In this document: in pieces, positions 62,325 to 64,000 of the stretch
Position numbering within the stretch: position 1 is the stretch's first letter
How the letters are laid out: each line of letters opens with the position of its first letter
Assembly: GCF_015712165.1 (NCBI RefSeq)
Contig: NZ_JADPZX010000001.1
Location: 5,344,001-5,408,000 of the forward strand
Source: Streptomyces spinoverrucosus
Lineage (GTDB): Bacteria; Actinomycetota; Actinomycetes; Streptomycetales; Streptomycetaceae
Direction of reading: 5' to 3'
Length of the DNA: 64,000 nt
The notes under the pieces: generated by a model
The model's input: only the letters and a program-made list of their open reading frames with translations
The model's database searches: none
Told to the model about the DNA's origin: nothing
Translations under genes and position numbers: made by a program

Positions 62325-63716
62325 ATGGATCGTACGAAACCGGATCAAGCAGTCGAAACGGGAGCTGCTTCCGTAGAGAAGCATGCCCGGCCGGACACGG
62401 TCGGTAACCGACCCGTCGGCACGCGTGGCGTGCCCGCGTCCGCCGTCCGCGCCATGACGACGTTCAGCCCCGCCGACGAGGAGAAGCAGCGCGGGGTGCG
62501 CCGGATGAAGGTCACCGCGACCGGGCTGCTGCTGTTCGTGGCCGTGGTGTACGTGCTGGCCAAATGGGCGCAGAACTCGGGCGCCGGCCCCTGGGTCGGT
62601 TATGTCGCGGCGGCCGCCGAGGCCGGCATGGTCGGCGCGCTGGCCGACTGGTTCGCCGTCACCGCCCTGTTCCGCCACCCGCTCGGCATCCCCATCCCGC
62701 ACACCGCGATCATCCCGACCAAGAAGGACCAGCTGGGCGTCTCGCTGGGCGAGTTCGTCGGCGAGAACTTCCTCTCCGAGGACGTCGTACGAGAGCGGCT
62801 GCGCGCCGTCGGCATAGGCAGCCGCCTCGGCGCCTGGCTCGCCGAACCGCAGAACGCCGACCGGGTGACCGCCGAGCTGGCCACGGCCCTGAGAGGCGCG
62901 CTGACCGTGCTGCGCGACTCCGACGTGCAGGCGGTGGTCGGCGAGGCGATCACCCGCCGGGCGAACGTCCAGGAGATCGCCCCCGGCATCGGCAAGATGC
63001 TGGAGAAGGTCGTCGCCGACGGCGGCCACAAACGGGTCGTCGACCTGATCGTCTCCCGCGCGCACGACTGGCTGGTGCTGCACAGCGACTCCGTGATGGA
63101 CGCCGTGCAGGGCGGAGCGCCCGGCTGGACCCCGCGCTTCGTCGACCGGAAGGTCGGCGAGCGGGTCTACAAGGAGTTGCTGCGCTTCTGCGCGGAGATG
63201 CGGGACATGCCGTCCCACCCGGCGCGCGGCGCTCTCGACCGCTTCCTCACCGACTTCGCCTCCGACCTGCAGTCCGACACCGACACGCGCGCGAAGGTGG
63301 AGCGGCTCAAGGGCGAGGTGCTGGGCCGTGGCGAGGTCCAGGACCTGATCGCCTCCGCCTGGACGGCCGTACGCTCCATGATCGTCTCTGCGGCGGAGGA
63401 CGAGCGCAGCGAGCTGCGGCTGCGCGTGCGGGCCTCGCTGCTCTCCCTGGGCGCCCGGATGGCCACCGAACCCAAGATCCAGAACAAGGTGGACAGCTGG
63501 GTGGAGGGCGCGGCGGTGCACATCGTGACGACCTACCGCAGCGAGATCACGCTCCTGATCACCGACACCGTGGCGAGCTGGGACGCCGAGCACACCACGA
63601 AGAAGATCGAGGCGCACATCGGCCGTGACCTGCAGTTCATCCGGATCAACGGCACGGTGGTGGGCTCCCTGGCCGGGCTGCTGATCTACACGATCTCCCA
63701 CATGCTGGGGGCGTAG
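62325..63716 (+). CDS. DUF445 family membrane protein
   Basis: 463 residues. The DUF445 core has an N-terminal TM (TGLLLFVAVVYVLAKWAQNS), the motif GALADWFAVTALFRHPLGIPIPHTAII (partial landmark), VGENFLSEDVVRERL, and a C-terminal TM GSLAGLLIYTISHMLGA. ATG at 62325 is used; the ATG at 62454 gives a shorter protein. Conserved in bacteria; function unknown, possibly envelope organisation. Confidence 0.82.
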   Translation: MDRTKPDQAVETGAASVEKHARPDTVGNRPVGTRGVPASAVRAMTTFSPADEEKQRGVRRMKVTATGLLLFVAVVYVLAKWAQNSGAGPWVGYVAAAAEAGMVGALADWFAVTALFRHPLGIPIPHTAIIPTKKDQLGVSLGEFVGENFLSEDVVRERLRAVGIGSRLGAWLAEPQNADRVTAELATALRGALTVLRDSDVQAVVGEAITRRANVQEIAPGIGKMLEKVVADGGHKRVVDLIVSRAHDWLVLHSDSVMDAVQGGAPGWTPRFVDRKVGERVYKELLRFCAEMRDMPSHPARGALDRFLTDFASDLQSDTDTRAKVERLKGEVLGRGEVQDLIASAWTAVRSMIVSAAEDERSELRLRVRASLLSLGARMATEPKIQNKVDSWVEGAAVHIVTTYRSEITLLITDTVASWDAEHTTKKIEAHIGRDLQFIRINGTVVGSLAGLLIYTISHMLGA

Positions 63717-63790
63717 CCCCCCGGGCCGTGCGGGCGTGACCTCTCCGGTTCCGGGCACACGAGAGGGGGTCGCCCAACGGAGAGGGAGCC

Positions 63791-64000
63791 ATGGCAGCAG
63801 CATCGTCGTCGCCGGCCTCTGTGCCCGGCTCCACCGGCACCGTCACCACGTCCGTCCCCGCCCGTCTGGACCGGCTGCCGTGGTCCCGGTGGCACTGGAT
63901 GATCGTGATCGGCCTCGGCACCGTCTGGATCCTGGACGGCCTCGAAGTCACCATCGTCGGCAACGTGGCCGGCCGGCTGGCCGAGGAGGGCAGCGGGCTG
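63791..64000 (+). CDS. MFS transporter, N-terminal fragment (runs off window)
   Basis: 70 codons in frame to the window end. After a Ser/Pro-rich N-terminus comes a first helix [21 protein letters not shown] and the start of TM2. The DGLEVT signature is that of the sugar/metabolite:H+ symporter group. ATG at 63791 has SD AGAGGGAG. 3' end is outside. Confidence 0.75.
   Translation, partial: MAAASSSPASVPGSTGTVTTSVPARLDRLPWSRWHWMIVIGLGTVWILDGLEVTIVGNVAGRLAEEGSGL

Noticed and set aside
60744..63803. A minus-strand open frame running from the SGNH hydrolase start far upstream, over 1000 codons
   Set aside because: The part beyond 62078 is opposite the DUF445 gene and has no family resemblance; a clear SD and signal peptide start at 62078. 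GC-rich DNA gives long false frames.

Overview
The window is a high-GC actinobacterial chromosome segment, almost certainly Streptomyces. Third codon positions are strongly G/C and GTG/TTG starts are frequent. Lineage markers are present: an SsgA-like sporulation protein, DUF3039, DUF2017 and DUF1707 proteins, DasR-type operators, and the interspersed repeat with core cgcagttccccgcgcccc. Gene content and order resemble the S. coelicolor murA to nagF region (judged from memory, not from a search). No rRNA, CRISPR array, transposon or antibiotic cluster was seen. The window cuts off the 3' end of murA at base 1 and the 3' end of an MFS gene at base 64000.

Layout. 1-7.3 kb: murA (minus), an AlgH-like protein, DUF3039, then a sugar ABC importer plus GH20 beta-N-acetylhexosaminidase operon preceded by a DasR-like site. 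7.3-12.4 kb: a three-subunit molybdenum hydroxylase-like operon whose large subunit lacks key cofactor and catalytic motifs. 12.4-18 kb: a SUKH-4-type protein behind a DNA-damage-type promoter, tRNA-Cys, an MFS pump, a RHH/Fic toxin-antitoxin pair and an SF2 helicase. 18-24 kb: an IclR regulator, a Lon-like secreted protease and a four-gene osmoprotectant importer (minus). 24-31.7 kb: an AsnC regulator divergent from 4-hydroxyphenylpyruvate dioxygenase, a TPR protein, a glycolate-oxidase-type flavoenzyme, ssgG, and two RDD membrane proteins. 32-35 kb: a secreted M6 metalloprotease with palindromes in its promoter region. 35-43.6 kb: pncA, pncB, clpS, DUF2017, an amino-acid permease, mec, a Cys-ending leader peptide, cysO, cysM, a membrane-anchored MazF-like protein and an MBL-fold phosphodiesterase-like enzyme. 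43.6-46.7 kb: the GlcNAc PTS (nagE2, nagE1, nagF) with three dre operators. 46.8-49.5 kb: DUF899, an SDR and an ECF sigma factor. 49.5-53.5 kb: rph, a lipoprotein, rdgB, an unusual tRNA, two HNH proteins and bcp. 53.6-64 kb: DUF3618, a GroES-like protein, a guanidine-III riboswitch with sugE, a class A PBP, an ABC-2 exporter, a DUF1707 protein, an SGNH hydrolase, a DUF445 protein and an MFS fragment.

How it works together. Chitin/GlcNAc use appears twice (2.4-7.3 kb and 43.6-46.7 kb), both with DasR-like operators. The run pncB-clpS-DUF2017-mec-cysO-cysM-MBL-rph-rdgB matches the Mycobacterium tuberculosis Rv1330c-Rv1341 neighbourhood, interrupted here by the PTS, MazF-like and sigma/SDR genes. 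The most interesting items are the degenerate xanthine-dehydrogenase-like operon with TGxW repeats in its iron-sulfur subunit; a 73-nt class I tRNA with a Leu-type UAG anticodon just downstream of two HNH genes; a SUKH-4 gene with a near-perfect PafBC-type promoter; a cysteine-ending leader peptide before a CysO that ends GG-Met-Ala; and a guanidine-III riboswitch before sugE.
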